In this document: piece by piece, positions 54,453 to 62,567 of the stretch | How the letters are laid out: every line of letters begins with the position of its first letter | Numbering within the stretch: position 1 is the stretch's first letter | Source: Segetibacter koreensis DSM 18137 | GTDB taxonomy: Bacteria > Bacteroidota > Bacteroidia > Chitinophagales > Chitinophagaceae | DNA: 64,000 nt | Assembly (NCBI RefSeq): GCF_000374045.1 | Contig: NZ_KB893386.1 | Location: 159,928 to 223,927, forward strand | Direction: 5' to 3' | Notes under the pieces: generated by a model | The model's database searches: none | Told to the model about the DNA's origin: nothing | The model's input: only the letters and a program-made list of their open reading frames with translations | Position numbers and translations under genes: made by a program

Positions 54453-55094
54453 CTAGCTATGTAAAAAAGGGTTATGCGTTTTTTCGTATCCTATGGTTGT
54501 AGCTTCCCCATGGCCTGGATATACTTTTACGTTATCCGGTAAAACAAATAATTGATTTCGTATGCTTTCGAGCAGGGCTGCATGATTGCCGCCGGGAAGG
54601 TCTGTACGACCAATACTTTCTTTAAACAATACATCGCCTCCTATTACAAATTTGTCTTCTTCGTCGTAAAAACAAATACTTCCGGGTGAATGCCCCGGAG
54701 CAAGCAAAACCTGCAGTTCATGATCACCGAGTGTTATAATATCACCATCTTCAAGAAAATGAAGAGGGCCATCGTAATTTTCGAACGGCAATCCCCACAT
54801 CTGTCCTGACTGCGGAGCAAAATTCAGAACAAGCTCTTCGTTTGGATGTATGAATAATTCAAGACCATAGGTTTCAAAAATCCACTTATTGCCAAAAACG
54901 TGATCTAAATGGCAATGGGTGTTTAAGAGCTGAACAGGTTGCAAACCACTTCTTTGGATAAAATTTTTTACCTTTTGCTTTTCCTCATCAAAATAGCATC
55001 CGGGATCAATAATTATTGCTTCCTTTACTTCATTAAAAATTATATATGTGTTTTCTGCAGTCGGATTAAAAGTAAAAATCTTAACGGTTAACAT
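54453..55094 (-). CDS. MBL-fold metallo-hydrolase (glyoxalase II-like)
   Basis: 213 residues. The metal motif is THCHLDHVFG, with further ligands in LLAPGHSPGSICFY, GGDVLFKESIGRTDLPGG and VYPGHGEATTIGYE. This matches YcbL-type hydrolases, related to hydroxyacylglutathione hydrolase and persulfide dioxygenase but shorter than glyoxalase II, lacking its substrate-binding C-terminal domain. Bacteroidota use bacillithiol rather than glutathione, so a thioester of another thiol is possible as substrate. It is divergent from the large surface protein gene. Confidence 0.85.
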   Translation of the reverse strand: MLTVKIFTFNPTAENTYIIFNEVKEAIIIDPGCYFDEEKQKVKNFIQRSGLQPVQLLNTHCHLDHVFGNKWIFETYGLELFIHPNEELVLNFAPQSGQMWGLPFENYDGPLHFLEDGDIITLGDHELQVLLAPGHSPGSICFYDEEDKFVIGGDVLFKESIGRTDLPGGNHAALLESIRNQLFVLPDNVKVYPGHGEATTIGYEKTHNPFLHS

Positions 55095-55155
55095 AAATGT
55101 AATTTAAGGAAGATTACAATGTTTTTATCTAATTTTAAAACTTTAAAAATTGGAG

Positions 55156-58100
55156 ATGCAAGTTAATAGTATGAGCAGTAGAATAATCGCTTTAATTGGT
55201 TTTTGTCTTTTTTCTTTTACCGCAATGTCACAGGTAAATGCAGTCGAATTTGGCAAGAACAGGATACAGCACAAAAAATTTATTTGGAAATTTTATCAAT
55301 CGCCTAATTTCAACACTTATTTTAATCAGGGAGGCCTTGAACTGGGCAAATACGTTTTGCAGGTAGCGGAGCAGGAACTGCCGGGAATTGAGACTCAGGT
55401 CGAATACTCTCTTCAGCGAAGCATAAATATTGTAGTTTACAACAATTACAATGATTATCGGAGCACTAATATTGGTCTTGGTACTGACCTCATGAATGTA
55501 GAGGGAGGCGGCATGACTAAGCTGGTTAATAATAAAATGGTCATTTATTTTAATGGTAATCATGCTGATCTTAAACGGCAGATAAGAGAAGGAATTGCCC
55601 GTACTTTACTTGAGAACCAACTATTTGGAGAAGATATAGGAGAATTTGCAAGTAATCACGCCTTGCTTGACCTGCCGCAATGGCTAACGGACGGTTATGT
55701 AAGTTACATTGCCGAGAGATGGAGCACTCGAAAAGATAATGATTTGAAAAGCGCAATGCTTGGAGACAGTTACAAAAACTTTTACCAGTTCGCTTTTGAT
55801 AAGCCTTTACTGGCAGGAGCTGCATTTTGGTACTATGTGGATGAAAAATACAAAAAGGAGAATGTCGGTTACTTTTTATACCTCACACGCATTTATAAAA
55901 GTCTCAACAGTGCATCACAACGAATAGCGAAAAAGAAGTTTAAAGAACTTCTCTCTGACTTTATGAGCTACGAGCAGGACAAATATTTTAAAGATATCCG
56001 TCAACGGAGAAATGTGCCTAAAGGAACGATTGCAGTAACCGAAGATGTAAACAACCGAAAAGATTTTTTTCGCTTCCAGGCAAATCCAAATCCCCGCAGT
56101 TTTAATTATGTAGTGGCACAGTACAACAAGGGCATCTACTCTGTGGGTTATTATGAAAATTACGAGTTGGCTAAGACGCTACTTAAATACGGTGTAAGAA
56201 CACAAAAAACAGAAATAAACCCCAATTACCCTTTAATGGCGTGGGACGGCAAGGGAACAAGAGTAGCAGTAATATATTGGGAAAATGGAAAAATAAAAAT
56301 GTTTGTCTATGATGTTATTGCCAATTACAAGAACTACAAACAGGAGATAGAGGGCCTTGATCAGATTCTCGATGTTCAGTTTATGCTTGACAAAAATACT
56401 CTTCTATTAACGGCTGTTAAAAATGGTCATACCGATATATTCACGTATAAAATAGAAGCAAACAAACTAGAACAGCTTACTAATGACGTTTATGACGATC
56501 TTGATGCATCGTTCGTATCATTTCCAAACAAAACAGGAATCATCTTCGCCAGTAATCGTCCTGGGCCTGATGCACCCAGCAGCGACACAGTATTGCCCAG
56601 CAACAACCGTTATAATATATTTCTTCTTGACTATCTGACTAAGAAACAGATAACCCAGTTAACGAATTTAAAGTATGGCAATGCCCGATACCCCATGCAA
56701 TACAATGTGAACCATTTTACGTTTGTTTCAGATGAAAATGGCGTGGGCAACCGGTGGGCGGGCTTTTTCTCGACTCAGAGAGAAGGTCTTGATACATTGT
56801 TCTATATAGGTGATGAAGTTCTACACAATCCTTCTGATAAAGATCTTGATTCGACACTGGTTGCGTGGCAGAAAAATGAGCCCGATAGCATTAGCATGTT
56901 CCAGGTTACTAAAGACTCTACGTATACCTTTCCAATTACAAACTACCAGAGCAGCCTTCTTGAGACAAGAATTGCAGGAGACAGAGGGCAGGTAAGCGAA
57001 GTAACGCGGCAGGGAGATACTAAATTTTTATATAAGCTGAAAGTAGATTCTATTGCATTACGAAAAAGAAATGTAAATGCACGGCCTACCGAATACCTCA
57101 AAAAAATAATAGCTGAGAGGAGAGCAGAAGAAGGAAAGGCCACTATCTATAACAGTACAGATACAACTGCTGCAAACACCAGCCCTGTTTTTCAAAGTGA
57201 ATTTGAAAATGAAAAGAAAGATTCTGCTGCTTCCGCATATAAAGTGTACGAAGTACCAAAGCAAACTGTTTTGCAACGCTCCAGGCTATTTGATTACAGG
57301 CTTAAATTTAGTAATGACTACATAGTTAGCGGAGTTTCCAATAACATTCTCATAAACCGCTATCAGCCTTATGCAGGAGGTAGTGGCCCAATACAATTAG
57401 GCAATGGTTCAAATTTAAACTTCACATTCAGAGCAAGTGTAAGTGACCTGATGGAAGACATTAAATTTATAGGCGGTTTTAGGCTGGGTACCAATTTGAG
57501 GGATAATGAATACCTTTTTGGATTTCAGAATTATCGAAAACGCTTCGACTGGGGCTTAACCTACTACAGAACAATCAATCACGGAGGAGTGGGTTTAAGC
57601 TCAAATCCGAGCGAAGGTTACAATGCACAGTTCAATACAAATATTTACCAGTTTAATGGTAGCTACCCGTTGAATGAAGTAAAAAGTTTACGTGCAACAA
57701 TCGCTTACCGCCGTGACAGAACGATAGTAAAGCCTTTTCATTATTTTGGAGGAGGGGAAGGAGTACCTGACCAATATGGTCTTGCCTATCCTGATATCCT
57801 TACACAGTATGCGTTAGGAAGAATTGAGTATGTTCATGATAACACCATTAATCCTACACAGAATATATGGCATGGGTTGCGCTACAAAGTGTATATGGAT
57901 ATCAATATGCCTGTTAATGACAGTGTTCACGCCGGCTATACATACAACTTTGGTTTCGATGCCAGGCATTATTTACCCATTTACCGAAACTTTATCTGGG
58001 CAGTTCGTGCTGCTGCAGATTTTAGTTGGGGAGATCGCAAACTTATCTATTATTTAGGCGGCGTAGATGGATGGCTAAGCCCGAAATTTAATAATGCAAA

Positions 58101-58548
58101 CCGGCCAGCTCCTGATCAAAATTATGCATTCCAAACCCTGGCTGTTAATCTTAGGGGCTTTAAGCAAAACGTTGCCAACGGTAACAATGCTTTCGTGATG
58201 AACAGTGAACTTCGCCTCCCTGTCTTTTCAACACTGATTAATAAACCTATAAATAATGCTTTCCTTAGAAATTTTCAACTGATCCAGTTCCTTGATTTAG
58301 GTACTGCATGGAATGGCAAATATGATAAGTGGGCAAGACCAGGTGTTACATACACAACCGGAGATGCCAATAATCCTATAACCCTAAAGACAAAGGCTGG
58401 TGGCATTGGGCCATTTGCAGGCGGATATGGTTTTGGAGCAAGGAGCACCATATTAGGATATTTTTTAAAGGTAGATGCAGCCTGGCCAATGGATGGAATA
58501 TTTAATGGAAAACCTATGTGGTACTTTGCTTTAGGCCTCGATTTCTAA
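55156..58548 (+). CDS. Large outer-membrane protein: peptidase-MA-like region, TolB-like propeller, C-terminal beta-barrel
   Basis: About 1130 residues; ATGs at 55156 and 55171 are both possible, the second directly before the signal peptide (SSRIIALIGFCLFSFTAMSQ). Residues about 30-300 look like a gluzincin-type peptidase domain without an obvious HExxH motif (LPQWLTDGYVSYIAERW). Residues about 320-600 contain repeated strands like those of a TolB propeller (GTRVAVIYWENGKIKMFVYD, GIIFASNRPGPD, FTFVSDENGVGNRW). From about 720 the sequence becomes a beta-barrel with Bacterial-surface-antigen-like strands (YLFGFQNYRKRFDWGLTYY) and ends in an aromatic residue (FALGLDF), the outer-membrane insertion signal. 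Family call is tentative. Confidence 0.7.
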   Translation: MQVNSMSSRIIALIGFCLFSFTAMSQVNAVEFGKNRIQHKKFIWKFYQSPNFNTYFNQGGLELGKYVLQVAEQELPGIETQVEYSLQRSINIVVYNNYNDYRSTNIGLGTDLMNVEGGGMTKLVNNKMVIYFNGNHADLKRQIREGIARTLLENQLFGEDIGEFASNHALLDLPQWLTDGYVSYIAERWSTRKDNDLKSAMLGDSYKNFYQFAFDKPLLAGAAFWYYVDEKYKKENVGYFLYLTRIYKSLNSASQRIAKKKFKELLSDFMSYEQDKYFKDIRQRRNVPKGTIAVTEDVNNRKDFFRFQANPNPRSFNYVVAQYNKGIYSVGYYENYELAKTLLKYGVRTQKTEINPNYPLMAWDGKGTRVAVIYWENGKIKMFVYDVIANYKNYKQEIEGLDQILDVQFMLDKNTLLLTAVKNGHTDIFTYKIEANKLEQLTNDVYDDLDASFVSFPNKTGIIFASNRPGPDAPSSDTVLPSNNRYNIFLLDYLTKKQITQLTNLKYGNARYPMQYNVNHFTFVSDENGVGNRWAGFFSTQREGLDTLFYIGDEVLHNPSDKDLDSTLVAWQKNEPDSISMFQVTKDSTYTFPITNYQSSLLETRIAGDRGQVSEVTRQGDTKFLYKLKVDSIALRKRNVNARPTEYLKKIIAERRAEEGKATIYNSTDTTAANTSPVFQSEFENEKKDSAASAYKVYEVPKQTVLQRSRLFDYRLKFSNDYIVSGVSNNILINRYQPYAGGSGPIQLGNGSNLNFTFRASVSDLMEDIKFIGGFRLGTNLRDNEYLFGFQNYRKRFDWGLTYYRTINHGGVGLSSNPSEGYNAQFNTNIYQFNGSYPLNEVKSLRATIAYRRDRTIVKPFHYFGGGEGVPDQYGLAYPDILTQYALGRIEYVHDNTINPTQNIWHGLRYKVYMDINMPVNDSVHAGYTYNFGFDARHYLPIYRNFIWAVRAAADFSWGDRKLIYYLGGVDGWLSPKFNNANRPAPDQNYAFQTLAVNLRGFKQNVANGNNAFVMNSELRLPVFSTLINKPINNAFLRNFQLIQFLDLGTAWNGKYDKWARPGVTYTTGDANNPITLKTKAGGIGPFAGGYGFGARSTILGYFLKVDAAWPMDGIFNGKPMWYFALGLDF

Positions 58549-58570
58549 TACCATCAAAAGAAATATTTTT

Positions 58571-58600
58571 AATGCCCGGCTTTTTAGTTGGGCATTTTAG
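58571..58600 (+). terminator. Rho-independent terminator after the large outer-membrane protein gene
   Basis: A GC-rich hairpin (about 58571-58580 with 58587-58596) with a short T-rich loop runs into TTTT, 23 bp after the stop. Confidence 0.65.
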
Positions 58601-58791
58601 TTTATCTTTTCAACGTCGATATGTGGGCTCGAAAGAGGGGTAATATCATCGGAAAGAACTTAATATTTTATCCATTTTGCTAGTCTGCTTCTCTTGGTTT
58701 CCTTCACAAAAGAATAAAGTTTTCGGAAATAGTATTAATTGCTAAAAACCAAAAAGTCGCCTTTTTGGTGAAAAACCATTTCCTCTTGCCT

Positions 58792-58799
58792 TAACTTCG
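58792..58799 (+). promoter_or_regulatory. -7-like box TAACTTCG, leaderless start for rsgA
   Basis: One mismatch from TAnnTTTG, with its end 6 nt before the rsgA ATG. Confidence 0.3.
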
Positions 58800-58804
58800 A
58801 TTAC

Positions 58805-59731
58805 ATGAAGGCGCTTATTTATAAATCAACCGGAAGCTGGTATATAGCAAAAAATGAGGACGGACGGCTATTTAATGCAAGGATAAAAGGTGTTTTAAAA
58901 ATCAGCGGATTAACGTCTACAAACCCTATTGCTGTAGGTGACATTGTAGAAATGGAACTGGAAAATGAGCTGGAGAGTACTGCAACCATTACCAAAATTT
59001 ATGACCGTAAAAATTATATCGCCCGGGTTTCCCCGCACAACAAAAACCAACACCACATTGTTGCTTCAAATCTTGACCAGAGCCTTTTGTTTGCAACCTT
59101 AAGAGACCCTAAAACATCTCAGGGATTTATTGACAGATTCCTTGTTTCTTGTGAATCTTATCATCTGCCTGCAGTTATTGTTTTTAATAAAGCAGATGTT
59201 TATCGTAAAAAGGAATTTGAAAAGTTTGAGGAATTAAAAAGCATTTATGAAAATATTGGTTATAAAGTTCTTCTTACCAGCATAGTAAACCACCAGGGCA
59301 TAGATGAGGTAAAAAATCTTTTATTTGATAAAATAACATTACTAAGCGGCCATAGCGGGGTAGGAAAATCTTCGCTAATAAACGCAATTTTCCCAGAGTT
59401 GAGTTTACGAACAAAAGAAGTTAGTGACTGGAGTGGCAAAGGAATGCACACTACTACTTTTGCCGAAATGTTTGATCTGCCGTTTGGAGGTAAGGTGATA
59501 GATACACCGGGACTGAGGGAGTTTGGACTTGTTGATATAAAGAAGCAGGAGCTTTCGCATTATTTTCCAGAGATGAGAAAACGATTAAATAATTGCCAAT
59601 TTAATAATTGTATGCATATAAATGAACCGGGCTGCGCGATAAAAGATGCTTTAGATAAAGGACAAATTCACGTAGATAGATACGTAAGTTACCTCACGAT
59701 CCTAGATACAATGGAAGACAAAAGTTATTGA
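58805..59731 (+). CDS. rsgA: Ribosome small subunit-dependent GTPase A
   Basis: 308 residues. It has the circularly permuted GTPase order: NKADV (G4) first, then GHSGVGKSSLINAIFP (G1) and DTPGLREFG (G3). An N-terminal OB-fold (about 1-70) and a C-terminal zinc finger with Cys/His (NCQFNNCMHINEPGCAI) complete the family. RsgA checks late maturation of the 30S subunit and is inhibited by (p)ppGpp. The length is normal. No operon partners are visible. Confidence 0.95.
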   Translation: MKALIYKSTGSWYIAKNEDGRLFNARIKGVLKISGLTSTNPIAVGDIVEMELENELESTATITKIYDRKNYIARVSPHNKNQHHIVASNLDQSLLFATLRDPKTSQGFIDRFLVSCESYHLPAVIVFNKADVYRKKEFEKFEELKSIYENIGYKVLLTSIVNHQGIDEVKNLLFDKITLLSGHSGVGKSSLINAIFPELSLRTKEVSDWSGKGMHTTTFAEMFDLPFGGKVIDTPGLREFGLVDIKKQELSHYFPEMRKRLNNCQFNNCMHINEPGCAIKDALDKGQIHVDRYVSYLTILDTMEDKSY

Positions 59732-59830
59732 AAATCACTTTCGAATATCGATACAAGTTTTAGGTCAATTTTGAAATTTTTCTTCTTTTTTTGATGACTT
59801 TAAAATCCTGTCGATCTCGCTCAAAATCCT

Positions 59831-59846
59831 TTCCTACCCTGCATCC
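59831..59846 (-). repeat. Partial copy of the interspersed repeat
   Basis: Exact 16-nt match, on the minus strand, to 26627-26642 (GGATGCAGGGTAGGAA). The flanks on the minus strand (TCGTGTCGTGTTGCAGGATA) recall the first half of copy 2 loosely. Confidence 0.35.
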
Positions 59847-59995
59847 AATATCCTGCAACACGACACGATTGAAAACAGCGGACTTATCTTTTCATAAATC
59901 TTTACTACTAGCTTTTTCCAGGGATTTGCTTGTATTTGCGATAATTCTACCATAGTGATAAAAAGACAAATTCAGGAAAAATTTAAAAATCGATT

Positions 59996-60553
59996 TTATA
60001 AAAAAGTATCGGAATTATTATGTTCGTTGCAGGCATTGTATCTTTCAAACCAGGAAGCGTATCTAATGTAATTGTTGGCAATACGGTCAATCTCGCCACT
60101 GATTTTTTCCTCGGAAATGTCTTTAACTTTTTTAGCCGGCACACCGGCATAAATACTTCCCGGCTCTGCAATTGTACCTTCGAGAAGCACTGCTCCTGCA
60201 GCTATAATCGTATTACTGTTTATAACGCAACGATCCATTACTATAGCTCCCATTCCTATCAGCACATTATCACTTACAGTGCACCCATGCACAATAGCAT
60301 TGTGTCCGATAGAGACGTTGTTACCGATATTTGTAGGGTTCTTTTGATATGTACAATGTATGACCGCACCATCCTGAACATTTACTTTATCACCCATTCT
60401 TATGCTGTTTACGTCGCCACGTATAACTGCATTAAACCATACGCTGCATCCATCGCCCATGATTACGTCTCCTATTATAGTGGCATTAGGCGCTACAAAA
60501 CATCCGGAACCAAGTTCAGGCATTTTATCATTTACAGAAAGAATTAAAGCCAT
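59996..60553 (-). CDS. Gamma-class carbonic anhydrase family protein
   Basis: 185 residues, a left-handed beta-helix of hexapeptide repeats (NATIIGDVIMGDGCSVWFNAVIRGDVNSIRMGDKVNVQDGAVIH). Three His at zinc-ligand-like positions lie in VIHCTYQ and in GHNAIVHGC. The family (YrdA, PaaY, CaiE relatives) contains true carbonic anhydrases and proteins without known activity; YrdA-type members are commonest in this length class. Cytoplasmic, trimeric. It stands alone, divergent from the aminotransferase gene. Confidence 0.9.
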   Translation of the reverse strand: MALILSVNDKMPELGSGCFVAPNATIIGDVIMGDGCSVWFNAVIRGDVNSIRMGDKVNVQDGAVIHCTYQKNPTNIGNNVSIGHNAIVHGCTVSDNVLIGMGAIVMDRCVINSNTIIAAGAVLLEGTIAEPGSIYAGVPAKKVKDISEEKISGEIDRIANNYIRYASWFERYNACNEHNNSDTFL

Positions 60554-60722
60554 AAACAGAAGTTGAAGGTTGACTCTTGTTAGACCGTCCTGGTAATTAT
60601 TGAATTGATACGATAATACTGAATATCAACATATCTAATCGAAGATAATAAATTGTACCGAACTCTGTTAACCTTCCATCAACGTCCATACTTCGATTTG
60701 TCAACAAAACAATTCCTCTACA

Positions 60723-60730
60723 TACATTTG
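60723..60730 (+). promoter_or_regulatory. -7 box TACATTTG for the aminotransferase gene
   Basis: Perfect TAnnTTTG, with a TTTG 22 nt upstream (60697-60700), slightly longer than the usual 19-21 nt. The leader would be about 39 nt. Confidence 0.45.
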
Positions 60731-60773
60731 CCTATATTGTGATGGAAACATCATTGTACATCTTCAACTTTTT

Positions 60774-61949
60774 ATGAACAACAGGCAGTTATTTTTAAGT
60801 CATGTAGCACAAACATCTCCTGCTCCAATAGGTTTGGAAATTGTAAAGGCTGCGGGCATAAAAATGTGGGATGTAAATGGTAAAGAATATATAGACCTCA
60901 TCTCTGGTTTTAGCGTTTGCAATATTGGTCATAGCAATCCCAAGGTTATTAAGGCTGTAAAAGACCAGGTAGATCAGTACATGCATTTAATAGTTTATGG
61001 AGAATTTATTGAAACGCCACAGGTTGCATATGCAAAAATGCTTACTGACCATCTCCCTGCTTCTTTAAACAGTGTTTACTTTACCAATAGCGGTGCTGAA
61101 GCAACAGAAGGTGCAATGAAGCTGGCTAAAAGAGTAACGGGCCGGTCAAAAATTATTGCATGCAACAAAGCGTATCACGGCAGCACCCAAGGTGCACTAA
61201 GCGTAATGGGAGATGAGTATTGGAGAAATGCTTTCAGGCCTTTATTACCAGATATTTTTCATTATGATTATAATAGCGATACATTAATAAATGCTGTTGA
61301 TGATAATACCGCATGTGTAATAGTAGAAACTGTACAGGCAGAAAGCGGGGTAAACAAGCCGATACCTGAATGGATAAAATGCGTGCAAAAAAAATGTGCA
61401 GAACACGGTGCTTTACTAATTTTTGATGAAATACAGGCAGGTTTTGGAAGAACAGGAAGTCTGTGGGCTTTTGAACAATACGATGTAGTGCCGGATATTT
61501 TGCTACTTGGTAAGGCCTTGGGCGGAGGAATGCCGCTTGGTGCTTTTATTGCTGATATTCAATTAATGAATTCTTTAACCACCAATCCGGTTCTTGGTCA
61601 TATTACAACTTTTGGCGGTCACCCCGTAAGTTGTGCTGCAGGTATGGCGGCTATGAAAGTCCTACTGCAAAATAACTGGATCGAAGAAGTTAAGAACAAA
61701 GAACAGTTATTTCTTAGATTGCTTAAACATAAAAAAATAAATACTGTTCGTTCTGCAGGTCTATGGCTTGCACTTGAATTTGATAATCTTGAAATCTGTC
61801 ATAGAACCATTAACCGTTGCATTGAAAGAGGAGTGGTGAGCGACTGGTTTTTGTTTGCACCAAATTGTATGCGTATTGCTCCCCCCCTTATTATCACGGT
61901 GGAAGAAATTGAAAAAATTGCTGAAATCATTCTTTTGTCTATTGACTAA
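60774..61949 (+). CDS. Class III PLP-dependent aminotransferase (acetylornithine/4-aminobutyrate type)
   Basis: 391 residues. Family motifs: YFTNSGAEATEGAMKLAKRVTGRSKIIACNKAYHGST, the cofactor Asp in LLIFDEIQAGFGRTG, and the PLP Lys in LLLGKALGGGMPLGAFI (about residue 247). It would move an omega-amino group from an amino acid such as ornithine, acetylornithine or GABA to 2-oxoglutarate. The exact substrate cannot be read from the sequence. It is 18 kb from the gamma-glutamylamine cluster; a shared pathway is possible but not shown. Confidence 0.9.
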   Translation: MNNRQLFLSHVAQTSPAPIGLEIVKAAGIKMWDVNGKEYIDLISGFSVCNIGHSNPKVIKAVKDQVDQYMHLIVYGEFIETPQVAYAKMLTDHLPASLNSVYFTNSGAEATEGAMKLAKRVTGRSKIIACNKAYHGSTQGALSVMGDEYWRNAFRPLLPDIFHYDYNSDTLINAVDDNTACVIVETVQAESGVNKPIPEWIKCVQKKCAEHGALLIFDEIQAGFGRTGSLWAFEQYDVVPDILLLGKALGGGMPLGAFIADIQLMNSLTTNPVLGHITTFGGHPVSCAAGMAAMKVLLQNNWIEEVKNKEQLFLRLLKHKKINTVRSAGLWLALEFDNLEICHRTINRCIERGVVSDWFLFAPNCMRIAPPLIITVEEIEKIAEIILLSID

Positions 61950-62567
61950 CCTTGCATTTTGCGTTTGAAAAATAAAAGCTTTTGAAAATACTCTCTTTGT
62001 TATTAAAACGATTTTAAGCCTTGTCAGATATCTGCTTTCTTCTCAAGTTATAGTATTTCTAAAAACTTAATTAACTACAATCGATTAAAGTGAAAAATTA
62101 AAAAGTTTTATTAAAAAAAAGAATTAAAGCTATGCTATGGCAAGTGTACACAGTAAATAATAAGTACGTATAGTTTCAGTATAATTGCTAACCTATTATC
62201 ACTAGTGCCCGACTTCTATTTCTTCATAAATCTACATCATCATTTCCCTGCTTTAGCTTTAATCAAAACTGCAAATTGCAATAATTTCCTTTCAAAATAT
62301 TCCTCATAAATCACTAGCAACTCTTGCAAACGATTCAAATAAAAGCTTTCTTTCTTTTTAAAATGTTTTAAATATACTTTGATTCGATTATACTTTTTTC
62401 ATTGAAATTTCGTTATATCACAATAAAAGTACTGTGTGCTTGCGCCACACATTAATTAAAAATGATTTATAAAAACCCTTACATAAAGACAAGCTAAACT
62501 TTGTTCTTATTATTAGCAAAGCTTGAAAGCCTTTGTCTGTATTGAAAAAATTCTGGCAATACCACTC
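61950..62567. other. Intergenic region, 618 bp
   Basis: Very AT-rich, upstream of the large secreted repeat protein. No gene, tRNA or clear operator; no perfect TAnnTTTG box near the start at 62568. Confidence 0.45.
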
